Of a DNA stretch of 58,260 nt, positions 34,424 to 41,834 are shown in pieces. The stretch is from Sporolactobacillus sp. STSJ-5 (GTDB lineage: Bacteria; Bacillota; Bacilli; Bacillales; Sporolactobacillaceae). Both the position numbers and the translations under genes were made by a program. Numbering within the stretch: position 1 is the first letter of the stretch; every line of letters begins with the position of its first letter. The notes beneath the pieces were generated by a model. It was not told where the DNA came from and did not search any database. It worked only from the letters and a program-made list of their open reading frames with translations. Location: NCBI RefSeq assembly GCF_024385605.1, contig NZ_JANFOJ010000019.1:1-58260 (forward strand), in the 5' to 3' direction.

Positions 34424-35269
34424 ATGAATTTCGGTAAATCAATTCGTATTTTTCTAATCGAAGGAGATCCCAACGGCAGATGGGTTTGTGAGCTTTCGAA
34501 TTGGACCGGCAAGGCTTATAAAATACCTCGCACACTGGTCAAAAGCAGTTCTGACCGACAAGAGCTCTCAAATACAGGCATATATTTTTTATTTGGAAAA
34601 AAGGATGAAGACGGTACGAATCAAGTTTACATTGGGGAGGCAGAAAACGTTCTTGAACGATTAAATCAACATCTTTTAAGTAAAGAATTCTGGACTGAGT
34701 GCATCGTTTTTATTAGTAAGGATAACAATCTGAATAAAGCCCATATAAAATATTTGGAGAATCGAATATATTCTTTAGCTAAAGATGCAAATAGATATCG
34801 ATTGGTTAATGCGAATACCCCAACACAATCTTCATTGTCGGAATCGGATGGTGCAGAGATGGAGGAGTTCATTGAAAATGCAAAATTACTAATGAGCGTT
34901 TTAGGGCATAAAGTTCTTGAACCAGCCATTAGCAATCATAATATTCAAGAGAATAATGACTATTATTCTATTCGTGCTGCCCGTGGTGCAGACGCAAAGG
35001 GAAAACCTGTTGCAGATGGATTTGCTGTAACAAAAGGATCGACAGTTGCGGTTCATGTAGTGAGTTCCATGCCTTCTTCTTTAAAAAAGCTGCGTAATAA
35101 GCTCATATCTGAAGGTGCTATTGATGAAAATTATCGATTTACAGAGGATAGAATTTTTTCCAGCCCTTCATTAGCAGCGACGATTGTAATGGGTCGCAAT
35201 GCAAATGGCAGAACAGAATGGAAAAACAAAGATGGACAAACTTTAAAATCCGTTGAAACTGAACCTTGA
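34424..35269 (+). CDS. GIY-YIG nuclease with DUF4357 domain
   Basis: 281 aa. Near residue 52 there is GIYFLFG followed by VYIGEAENVLERLNQH, the GIY-YIG catalytic module with the conserved Arg/Glu region (LENRIYSLA downstream). The C-terminal part (YYSIRAARGADAKGKPVADG, later SPSLAATIVMGRNANGRTEW) is DUF4357, frequently fused to GIY-YIG. It probably nicks or cuts DNA. Its location next to the type III-like system suggests a defensive role. ataggagc gives the SD for ATG 34424. Confidence 0.85.
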   Translation: MNFGKSIRIFLIEGDPNGRWVCELSNWTGKAYKIPRTLVKSSSDRQELSNTGIYFLFGKKDEDGTNQVYIGEAENVLERLNQHLLSKEFWTECIVFISKDNNLNKAHIKYLENRIYSLAKDANRYRLVNANTPTQSSLSESDGAEMEEFIENAKLLMSVLGHKVLEPAISNHNIQENNDYYSIRAARGADAKGKPVADGFAVTKGSTVAVHVVSSMPSSLKKLRNKLISEGAIDENYRFTEDRIFSSPSLAATIVMGRNANGRTEWKNKDGQTLKSVETEP

Positions 35270-35363
35270 TGCCTAGAGACGATTAAATGTGACTTTTCAT
35301 TTTATGTGAGGTCAGTATCAAGCTTAGTTTCTATGATTCTAGTTGAATGGGAGATTAATAAAA

Positions 35364-35795
35364 ATGCACGCATCTTCATCTCTTGAACAACAGAATATCG
35401 AGAAGTATATCTTTCAAATCATTTGCGATGAACTTGGGATTGATCTTGCAGCTAATCCGGTCGTTCCATGCGGGGATGCAACGATTCAGCCGGATTTTTA
35501 TTCTGAAAAGCATGGAATTATTGGGGAAGTCTATGCGCATATTGGTTCGTTGAAACCGCCGCAAAAGAAGAAAATGTTGGCGGATATTTTAAAAATGCTT
35601 CTTTTAGAAAAGTTAACGAACCGAACATATCGAAAAATAATCGTGATCTGTGATGATGAGGTATTAAGAGCGATCACAGGGAAATCATGGGGATCGGCTT
35701 GTTTTAAAGCATTTGATGTTGAGATTATGAACGTTGATATAGGGGCGGAAAAACGAGAATTATTGATGGCGGCGCAAAAACGGCAATATCGTTGA
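35364..35795 (+). CDS. Small nuclease-fold-like protein
   Basis: 143 aa. Residues IQPDFYSEKHGIIGEVYAHI followed by basic PPQKKKMLADILKMLLLEK recall a PD-(D/E)XK layout (PD..GE), but the Lys expected after E is not in place (EVY). It could be an inactive nuclease-like or a divergent one. ATG 35364 with gggag upstream is chosen over TTG 35343. It is the last gene of the AT-rich island. Confidence 0.5.
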   Translation: MHASSSLEQQNIEKYIFQIICDELGIDLAANPVVPCGDATIQPDFYSEKHGIIGEVYAHIGSLKPPQKKKMLADILKMLLLEKLTNRTYRKIIVICDDEVLRAITGKSWGSACFKAFDVEIMNVDIGAEKRELLMAAQKRQYR

Positions 35796-35960
35796 ACAAG
35801 CAGATCTGCTTAATATAGGCTTAACTTTTCTAGATCATTAGGTTCTGACATCTAAGGCACTTATCTGGATGGGAATAAGAATTTCGTTTATTCTAAGAGT
35901 AGAGAATGTGGGACAAGAACGTCTAGTCATTCAGATAATCAACATGAAAGGTGTTTCTTG

Positions 35961-36614
35961 ATGGCAGAAAACAGATTGAATCCTAAGGTGGATGAATTTT
36001 TACAGAAGCCGAGCAAGTGGACGGAATGCTACGCGCGGCTCAGAGCGATCGCTCTTGATTGCGGGCTGACGGAAGATTTTAAGTGGATGCATCCGTGTTA
36101 CACAGTTGACGGAAAGAATGTCCTGTTGATCCATGGCTTTAAAGATTATTGTGCGGTGTTGTTTCAAAAGGGTGCATTGCTTAAGGACGCGCAGAAGATT
36201 CTCATTCAGCAAACGGAAAATGTTCAGGCGGCGCGCCAGATTCGCTTTACGACCGTGCAAGAAATTGTCGATCAGGAAGACGTGATCAAGGCTTATATCC
36301 GTGAGGCCATTGCTATTGAAAAAGCGGGTCGAAAAGTAGTGATGAAGAAACGGGAGGACGTCAGCGTTCCGGAAGAGTTGCAAAGTAAATTTGCGGAGCT
36401 TCCCGAGCTGAAGACTACGTTTGAAGGGCTGACACCGGGACGGCAAAAAGCTTACATTTTCTTCTTTGCGCAAGCGAAACGATCGGCCACACGGACGGCC
36501 CGGATCGAGAAAAATGTGCCGAGAATTCTCCAAGGTAAAGGATTGACGGATTGCATATGTGGGCACTCGAAAAGATATCCCAACTGTGATGGCTCGCATA
36601 AACAGTTCCAATAA
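35961..36614 (+). CDS. YdeI/OmpD-associated-type protein with CDGSH tail
   Basis: 217 aa. The first 190 residues follow the YdeI/DUF1801 pattern (PKVDEFL..KW..LR.I, DFKWMHPCYTVDGKNVLLIH, and LTPGRQKAYIFFF.QAKR..TR..RIEK). The last 20 residues fit the CDGSH iron-sulphur signature exactly, C-x-C-x2-S-x3-P-x-C-D-G-S-H, as CICGHSKRYPNCDGSH. A [2Fe-2S] cluster is therefore likely, and a redox or iron role is plausible. ATG 35961 is preferred, with aaaggtg eight bases upstream. Confidence 0.85.
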   Translation: MAENRLNPKVDEFLQKPSKWTECYARLRAIALDCGLTEDFKWMHPCYTVDGKNVLLIHGFKDYCAVLFQKGALLKDAQKILIQQTENVQAARQIRFTTVQEIVDQEDVIKAYIREAIAIEKAGRKVVMKKREDVSVPEELQSKFAELPELKTTFEGLTPGRQKAYIFFFAQAKRSATRTARIEKNVPRILQGKGLTDCICGHSKRYPNCDGSHKQFQ

Positions 36615-36618
36615 ACAC

Positions 36619-36652
36619 AAAAAGGACAGCCCTTATCAGCGGCTGTCCTTCG
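36619..36652 (-). terminator. Terminator between ydeI-like and brnQ
   Basis: aaggacagcc and ggctgtcctt flank nine bases. On the minus strand it is followed by tttttgtgttt, so it mainly ends brnQ. It is weaker on the plus strand. Confidence 0.8.
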
Positions 36653-36662
36653 TTCCATTGAT

Positions 36663-38063
36663 TTATTTTTGTTCTCCGCTTGGCTCCGGATTCAGCCGTA
36701 GTGCTGGGACGCGGCGGAACAGAGCATAGGCGGCAATGCCAAGGACAAAGCCGATGAGTGCGAACGGTACCCAAGCGAAGCCGAGATTAAAGAGTGGCAG
36801 ATAGCTGCCTGCAAAGTGAATCAGCGATTGAATCGGCGCTGTCTGTCTCAAAATCGGAGGCAGTGCATTGATTGTGTCAAATAATGCGGGAATCAAGGTA
36901 AATGCCGTGGTTACTCGGTAAACGATCGGCGATTTTTTGAACAATGGTGAAAGGATTGATAAGAAAATTACCGTGATCGCGAGCGGGTACAGGAGCATTA
37001 GGATCGGCAACGACCAAGAGATAATTTGTGTTAAGCCGACATTAGCAATGATGAACGAAATGGCACAGGTAAAACGCAGGAACGTTAAGTAACTGATTCG
37101 CGGGAACTGCTTATGGAAATCTTGAGCAAAGGCGGTGACTAGCCCCATCGCGGTAGAGAGGCAGGTGATCGTTGCCAAGGTGGCCAAGATAGCGCTGCCT
37201 ACTGCGCCCATGTAATGATTGGCAATTTGGCCGAAAACGATTCCGCCGTTTTCCGAAAGCTTGAAGTTTGTCAGACTCATGGCTCCGATCACAATCAGGC
37301 CAAGATAAATGAGCGCTTCAAAACCGATGCCGATCATTCCTGATTTTGCTGTTGCCGCCGCGATGGATTTGGGGTTGCGCACGCCCATCAGCTTAATGGA
37401 GGTAACAATGGTAACACCGAAAGCAAGGCCGGCCAGCGCATCCATCGTGTTATAGCCCTCAAGAAAACCGTTTGTAAGTGCGGCATGAACATAGTCAACG
37501 TTGACCGCAACTTGCCCTGCATCCCCCATTGGTCTGAGAAAAGCGAATAAGAAAATAATAAATAACAGGATTAAGAACAGCGGATTAAGCAGTTTTCCGA
37601 TGACATCGAGAATATGCGACTCGCTGCGTGACAAGAAATAGGTCAGTGTGAAAAAGATGGCTGAGTAGACGAGCAGCCAGAGCCATTTGTGATCTGCCGA
37701 AACATAAGGAGCAAAGCCAAGTTCAAAGGGTACCGTGGCCGTACGCGGCGTGGCGAACATCGGCCCAAGTGTAGCGTGGACTAGAATGAGAAAAATGAGT
37801 GCGTAAAAATGACCAATTGGCCGCGCGACATCATAAATGCCGTTACTCTGGGTGATGCTGATGGCAATGATCGAAAGCAGCGGCAGCAGTGTGCCGGAAA
37901 GCAGGAAACCAATGGCCGCTGGAAGCCAATTGCTGCCTGCCAGTTGTCCGAGGTGTAGAGGGAAAATTAAATTGCCGGCACCAAAAAACATACCGAAAAG
38001 CAGTGATCCGATGGTTAGATAATGAATGAATGTCAGCTTAGGTTGCTGATTCTCTGTTTTCAT
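36663..38063 (-). CDS. brnQ: Branched-chain amino acid:cation symporter BrnQ
   Basis: 466 aa with about twelve membrane helices. It opens with FIHYLTIGSLLFGMFFGAGN and IFPLHLGQLAGSNW, the hallmark of LIVCS (BrnQ) transporters of leucine, isoleucine and valine coupled to Na+ or H+. The long upstream T-box leader on the same strand (38085-38405) makes expression respond to amino acid starvation through uncharged tRNA. The next gene on this strand, the catalase, lies upstream and is independent. Confidence 0.92.
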   Translation of the reverse strand: MKTENQQPKLTFIHYLTIGSLLFGMFFGAGNLIFPLHLGQLAGSNWLPAAIGFLLSGTLLPLLSIIAISITQSNGIYDVARPIGHFYALIFLILVHATLGPMFATPRTATVPFELGFAPYVSADHKWLWLLVYSAIFFTLTYFLSRSESHILDVIGKLLNPLFLILLFIIFLFAFLRPMGDAGQVAVNVDYVHAALTNGFLEGYNTMDALAGLAFGVTIVTSIKLMGVRNPKSIAAATAKSGMIGIGFEALIYLGLIVIGAMSLTNFKLSENGGIVFGQIANHYMGAVGSAILATLATITCLSTAMGLVTAFAQDFHKQFPRISYLTFLRFTCAISFIIANVGLTQIISWSLPILMLLYPLAITVIFLSILSPLFKKSPIVYRVTTAFTLIPALFDTINALPPILRQTAPIQSLIHFAGSYLPLFNLGFAWVPFALIGFVLGIAAYALFRRVPALRLNPEPSGEQK

Positions 38064-38084
38064 GTGTAAACTCCTCCTTGAAAA

Positions 38085-38405
38085 TATAAAAAAATAAAAA
38101 CGCCCTCTAAAAGCATCATCATGCTTTTAAAGGACGTTGAATACGCGTTACCACCTTTATTTGCGGTGCCATCACTGGCTGCCGCCTCACCACGTACTGC
38201 CGAGCATTCGCTTCGGCAAGACGCTGGCACTGTAACGGGTGCTGCCGTTGAACACTTCATTCCTCGAATGTCGCATTCACCGCTCAAGGGCTACTTTCAC
38301 TTTTATTTAAGCCTGCTTCCTTTGCACCGGACGAAGCTCGCTGAAAGGCTGAATAAAAGTTACTCTCCCCATCATTGCATTTATTTGTTCACGAATTTTG
38401 AAAGT
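38085..38405 (-). promoter_or_regulatory. T-box riboswitch leader of brnQ
   Basis: The minus strand has the T-box sequence aaaggtggtaacgcg (variant of GGTGGTACCGCG) at about 38155-38141. The terminator hairpin cgtcctttaaaagcat..atgcttttagagggcg follows, with TTTTTATTTTTT. Upstream is a stem I with AGTA-type bulge (gagagtaac) and a return arm ending aataaaagtgaaagtag. The specifier is ambiguous by eye: GTA (Val) or AGT depending on register. Val would fit a BrnQ transporter. Confidence 0.85.
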
Positions 38406-38411
38406 GTTTTT

Positions 38412-38440
38412 AATTTATACTCTTTTTGCGTAACTGTCAA
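38412..38440 (-). promoter_or_regulatory. Promoter of the brnQ leader
   Basis: On the minus strand, TTGACA (38440-38435) is followed after 17 bp by TAAATT, or after 15 bp by TATAAA. It is a strong sigma-A-like promoter starting near 38405. Confidence 0.7.
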
Positions 38441-38578
38441 TGGGGAAAATTTTAGATAATCATTTAAAAATGATAAGAACGGATCATGTATCAATCACTG
38501 TACTTTTGTCAAGTTGGTACTGATGCCTTGAATAAACTGTTAAATAATGTAAAATAATGTCGAGCTACATGAAAACAG

Positions 38579-38619
38579 AAAACACCAGCATGATTTTCGA
38601 AGATAAAAGCTGGTGTTTA
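38579..38619 (-). terminator. Terminator of the catalase gene
   Basis: aacaccagc and gctggtgtt form the stem, followed on the minus strand by ttctgttttc. Confidence 0.8.
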
Positions 38620-38636
38620 TAACCATGTCAATCTAC

Positions 38637-39494
38637 TTACGCGTGTAGGTCAGCAAGCCCGGGACTGTGTTCTATAGGAATTTCCGGCATTGTAGGAACG
38701 GGGAATCCTTCTGGAGGATCAACGACATGTAATTCGCCGCCGTTTCGGCTCGGCGTCTCACCTTGAAAGATCTTTTGAATTTGGGTGTTATCTATCCTGA
38801 AATTAAACAGTGCATTGTGATAACCCATGTCTACATATTTTCTGCATTCCGGATACTTGTTGATATCATAATTTGGAATCGGGAAAATTTTGCCCCAGTT
38901 TACACCTAGCGTTTCCAGTGCTTTTGCAAAAGCATTCTGATGAGCATTATCGCGAACAATGAGAAAAGCCAGCGTTTCACGGAAGGTTTTATTGTTACTC
39001 ATTTCATAAATTCTCGACTTTTCCAATACACCAGTGGATTCAAGAACGATATCGTCAAGCAGATCACTAATCAAATTTCCATGACTGTAAACCCAAGAAC
39101 CACTCCATGGATTTCCTACTGCATCGACCGGCAGTGACGCCTCGGCCCCGGCAATATAGTGATGAGGATTCGCATGCTTGATTGCTTCATCAAGTGGCGC
39201 GTGATCTTGGCCGGCATTTCCAGGAACGCTTGTATGACCAGAACCGGTCAAAAGCTGATTGATGGTGTTTTGAACTAACTCAACATGTGAAATTTCTTCT
39301 AGGAAAATGCCACGGAGCAAGTCACGATACTGCGTATCCTTGCCCCTAAAATTTGAACTTTGAAAAAAGTACTGCATCATCGTACGCATCTCACCAAAAT
39401 GCCCGCCTAGCGTTTCTTGCAGCACCTTTGCAGCACCGGGATCAGGCTGATCAGGGACAATAGGGTTAATTAATTCTTCTTTATAGTAATACAT
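38637..39494 (-). CDS. Manganese (non-haem) catalase
   Basis: 285 aa. It matches the dimanganese catalase family: GGHFGEMRTMMQYFFQSSNF, the metal ligands in LLRGIFLEEISHVELVQNTI, and the second ligand set in FLIVRDNAHQNAFAKAL. The C-terminus (VDPPEGFPVPTMPEIPIEHS) is shared with a relic at 17772-17884. It disproportionates hydrogen peroxide and in spore formers is often coat- or spore-associated. ATG 39494 (MYYYKEELI) is chosen rather than 39515, since gaaagggtg lies five bases upstream. Confidence 0.9.
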   Translation of the reverse strand: MYYYKEELINPIVPDQPDPGAAKVLQETLGGHFGEMRTMMQYFFQSSNFRGKDTQYRDLLRGIFLEEISHVELVQNTINQLLTGSGHTSVPGNAGQDHAPLDEAIKHANPHHYIAGAEASLPVDAVGNPWSGSWVYSHGNLISDLLDDIVLESTGVLEKSRIYEMSNNKTFRETLAFLIVRDNAHQNAFAKALETLGVNWGKIFPIPNYDINKYPECRKYVDMGYHNALFNFRIDNTQIQKIFQGETPSRNGGELHVVDPPEGFPVPTMPEIPIEHSPGLADLHA

Positions 39495-39696
39495 GACTTC
39501 ACCCTTTCTCATCAATTTCTTGTTTATTATGTCAATGGAATAAAGTCTTATTCAGATGATTGGATTTTAAATAATATCGCTTGGTTTGTTTTTCTGATTT
39601 TTTCTAATGTACATAGTTTAAAGGAATTCAACCATAATAGATCCATGGATTGATGTATTAATCCAAGTATAAGGAACAAAAGAGGTGAATGGAACG

Positions 39697-39858
39697 ATGG
39701 CTAATTTTAACGAAAAAAGCAAAAAGATCGAAGAATTACGAGAAGAAAAACAGCAAGAAAAAGCGAACTCATTAAATGTAGAGTTTTCAAAAACACTTGG
39801 TGAAGAAAATCAAGAAAACCAAGAAAATGTAAAAGAACAAAACAACAAAGAAAACTAA
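39697..39858 (+). CDS. Small acidic helical protein (53 aa)
   Basis: MANFNEKSKKIEELREEKQQ opens a very polar peptide with LNVEFSKTLGEEN in the middle and a tail rich in Gln, Asn and Glu. aagaggtg is seven bases before ATG 39697 and a strong terminator follows. The 'VEFSK.L.EEN' segment faintly resembles YfhD-type small spore-former proteins, but this is weak. No function is assigned. Confidence 0.65.
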   Translation: MANFNEKSKKIEELREEKQQEKANSLNVEFSKTLGEENQENQENVKEQNNKEN

Positions 39859-39863
39859 CGAAT

Positions 39864-39896
39864 AAAAGGTTCCGTCTCATCGACGGAACCTTTTTT
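39864..39896 (+). terminator. Rho-independent terminator
   Basis: aaaaggttccgtc and gacggaacctttttt around tcat; it may also act on the minus strand for the histidine kinase gene. Confidence 0.9.
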
Positions 39897-39932
39897 GATG
39901 AAGTGTCAGACACTGGGGAAGGAACTTTGACC

Positions 39933-40895
39933 TCATGACTTAACCTCAGTCACCGCTTCGTCCTTCACACCTTGTTTCATCGTCACTGTTGTTCCTTTAT
40001 CAATTTCGGAAGCAACATCAATGCGTAGTGAAAGCCGGTCGGCGACTTCTTTTGCTAGAAAGAAGCCGAGGCCGGTTGCTTTTTTGTCGCGGCGACCGTT
40101 GTAGCCGGTAAAGCCGTGTTCAAACAGGCGCGGCAGGTCTTCTTTTAAAATGCCGATGCCGGTGTCGTTGATTTGTATGGTGTCCGGAGCAATATGGACA
40201 CTGACCTTCCCTTTTTCGGTGTATTTGACGCCATTGCTGATGATTTGTTCGAGGGCAAAGGAGAGCCACTTTTCGTCTGTGGTCCAGGTTGCGTCGCCCT
40301 CGACGGTTACGCTCAATCCTTTTCGAATAAACAGCGGAGCAAACTTGCGAACAATGGCCTGAACAAGCGACTTTATTTGCACTTTTGTAAAGCGGTAATC
40401 TGTCTTTTCATGGTTCAAGCGCAGATAATTCAGCAGCATCTCTAGATAGTTTTCTAACTGAAAGGTTTGCTCGTTTAATTCCTCAACCGTAAAATCGCGC
40501 GTTTGACCCATTAAATCAAGGGCAGACAGCGGTACCTTCATTTGGTGGCTCCACATGCGCACCACGTCGGTTAAGTCCTCATCAAATTGCTTGATCCGAG
40601 TTATTTTATTTTCGTAGTATTCTTTTTGCTCATTAAGCAATTGCAGCAGATCTTTTTCAGCTTGAGACTCTGGTTTTAAATCAACCTGGGGAACGACTTG
40701 ATTGAGGCGTTCCTTATGGCGGCGTTGAAATCGGTAATAATCAAAACTGCCGAATATGATGAGAAAGGTAGTACCAAACAATAGACTTGACCAGAAGGTG
40801 CGCATGGGCAAATCACGAAGATAGAAGGTAAGGCTGATAACGAGAACGAAGAAAAGGACAGCGAAAAGATAGTGCTTCCGCTCACGCCAATACAT
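39933..40895 (-). CDS. BceS-type intramembrane-sensing histidine kinase
   Basis: About 320 aa. Two closely spaced N-terminal helices (YLFAVLFFVLVISLTFYL, SLLFGTTFLIIFGSF) and almost no extracellular loop are the mark of intramembrane-sensing BceS kinases. The phospho-acceptor is in MWSHQMKVPLSALDL. ATPase boxes include IISNGVKYTEKG, INDTGIGI and KKATGLGFFLAKEVADRL. ATG 40895 is chosen, with gaggtg upstream. It overlaps the response regulator gene by 14 bp. It likely responds to flux through the adjacent ABC transporter. Confidence 0.88.
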   Translation of the reverse strand: MYWRERKHYLFAVLFFVLVISLTFYLRDLPMRTFWSSLLFGTTFLIIFGSFDYYRFQRRHKERLNQVVPQVDLKPESQAEKDLLQLLNEQKEYYENKITRIKQFDEDLTDVVRMWSHQMKVPLSALDLMGQTRDFTVEELNEQTFQLENYLEMLLNYLRLNHEKTDYRFTKVQIKSLVQAIVRKFAPLFIRKGLSVTVEGDATWTTDEKWLSFALEQIISNGVKYTEKGKVSVHIAPDTIQINDTGIGILKEDLPRLFEHGFTGYNGRRDKKATGLGFFLAKEVADRLSLRIDVASEIDKGTTVTMKQGVKDEAVTEVKS

Positions 40896-41532
40896 AGCCG
40901 ACACCTCGCACCGTTCCGATGTAGTCAAAACCAATCGTGTTCAGCTTCTTACGCATCCTTGCGATATTGACTTGCAGAGCGTTGGCATCGATGTAGTCAT
41001 CGGATTCCCAGAGCTTGGCAAGCAGCACATCTTTAGAGACGGTTTGGTTGGGCTGTTCGAATAATGTGCGCAGCAATTTAGCCTCAGTCGGTGTTAAATC
41101 CGCCTTTTCCTGCCCTTTTTTTAACTCTGTTCCTTCCAAAATGAACCCATTGAAGGTCAATTGCGTTTGAGAAAAGCTGTAGGTTCGGCGCAGCAGTGCA
41201 TTGATTTTTGCCTTCAATAACTCTACTGAAAACGGCTTTGTGACATAATCGTCTGCGCCCATGTTCATTGCCATGACCTGATTCATTTCATCATCAGCTG
41301 AACTGAGAAAGAGGATTGGTGTCGTTGAGTCCTTGCGGATTTCGGTCGTCCAATAAAAGCCGTTAAAATAGGGCAGGGTGATATCCATTAAGATTAGATC
41401 CGGCATTGCTTCTTGAATTTCTTTGGTGACACAGCGAAAATTCTGTACGGAAACAACGGTATACTCAGTCAGCGCTGATCTCAATTGCTTCACAATGGCT
41501 GCATCATCTTCCACAATAAATATTTTTGTCAT
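40882..41532 (-). CDS. BceR-type response regulator (OmpR family)
   Basis: 216 aa. The receiver domain has the acidic pair (VEDD), the phospho-acceptor Asp in LILMDITLP, and the conserved Lys in YVTKPFS. The DNA-binding winged helix is in the C-terminal half (LTPTEAKLLRTLFEQPNQTV, RMRKKLNTIGFDYIGTVRGVG). It should activate the adjacent bceAB-like operon. Confidence 0.9.
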   Translation of the reverse strand: MTKIFIVEDDAAIVKQLRSALTEYTVVSVQNFRCVTKEIQEAMPDLILMDITLPYFNGFYWTTEIRKDSTTPILFLSSADDEMNQVMAMNMGADDYVTKPFSVELLKAKINALLRRTYSFSQTQLTFNGFILEGTELKKGQEKADLTPTEAKLLRTLFEQPNQTVSKDVLLAKLWESDDYIDANALQVNIARMRKKLNTIGFDYIGTVRGVGYVLA

Positions 41533-41602
41533 TAAAAATTCTCCCGTAGTGATTGGCTATCTTCATTCTACTGATTTTCACGACGCGGGACAAATAGAAA
41601 AC

Positions 41603-41645
41603 AGGTGTCTCAAAGGTTGTTCAATGACTTAGAGACACCTTTTAT
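41603..41645 (-). terminator. Terminator between permease and regulator genes
   Basis: aggtgtctc and gagacacct form the stem. On the minus strand the tail is gttttctattt, so it lies downstream of the ABC operon and upstream of the regulator. Confidence 0.6.
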
Positions 41646-41820
41646 TCAGATTAAGTTTGTGATTAAGCACGTAGGTGCGAGACGCCTGCGGGATCAGCGA
41701 TCCAGGGGAGACCCCACAGGCTTTACGGATTCTGCCGAGGAGACTCCCGGATCGCCCGCGGTCGTGCTTAGTTGATCGCGAGCAACCGCAGCGCAGAATA
41801 AGTTCGACAACCTTTTGAAA
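41640..41820 (-). repeat. GC-rich structured intergenic repeat
   Basis: GC-rich segment in an AT-rich spacer with several stem-forming pieces (gcgagacgcctgcgggatc, gaggagactcccggatcgcc, cgcggtcgtgcttagttgatc). It strongly recalls the intergenic element common in Bacillaceae that contains 'GAGACCCC' and 'GAGGAGGCTC..GGACCGCCCGCGG'. The open frame over it is not convincing as a gene. It may be an ancient small mobile or RNA element. Confidence 0.5.
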
Positions 41821-41834
41821 CAACCTATTTGAAG

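Noticed and set aside
38060-38459. ORFs on both strands in the brnQ leader
   Set aside because: The region is a T-box leader with its own hairpins.
41629-41823. 64-aa minus-strand ORF
   Set aside because: It lies in the GC-rich structured repeat and has no convincing start or SD.
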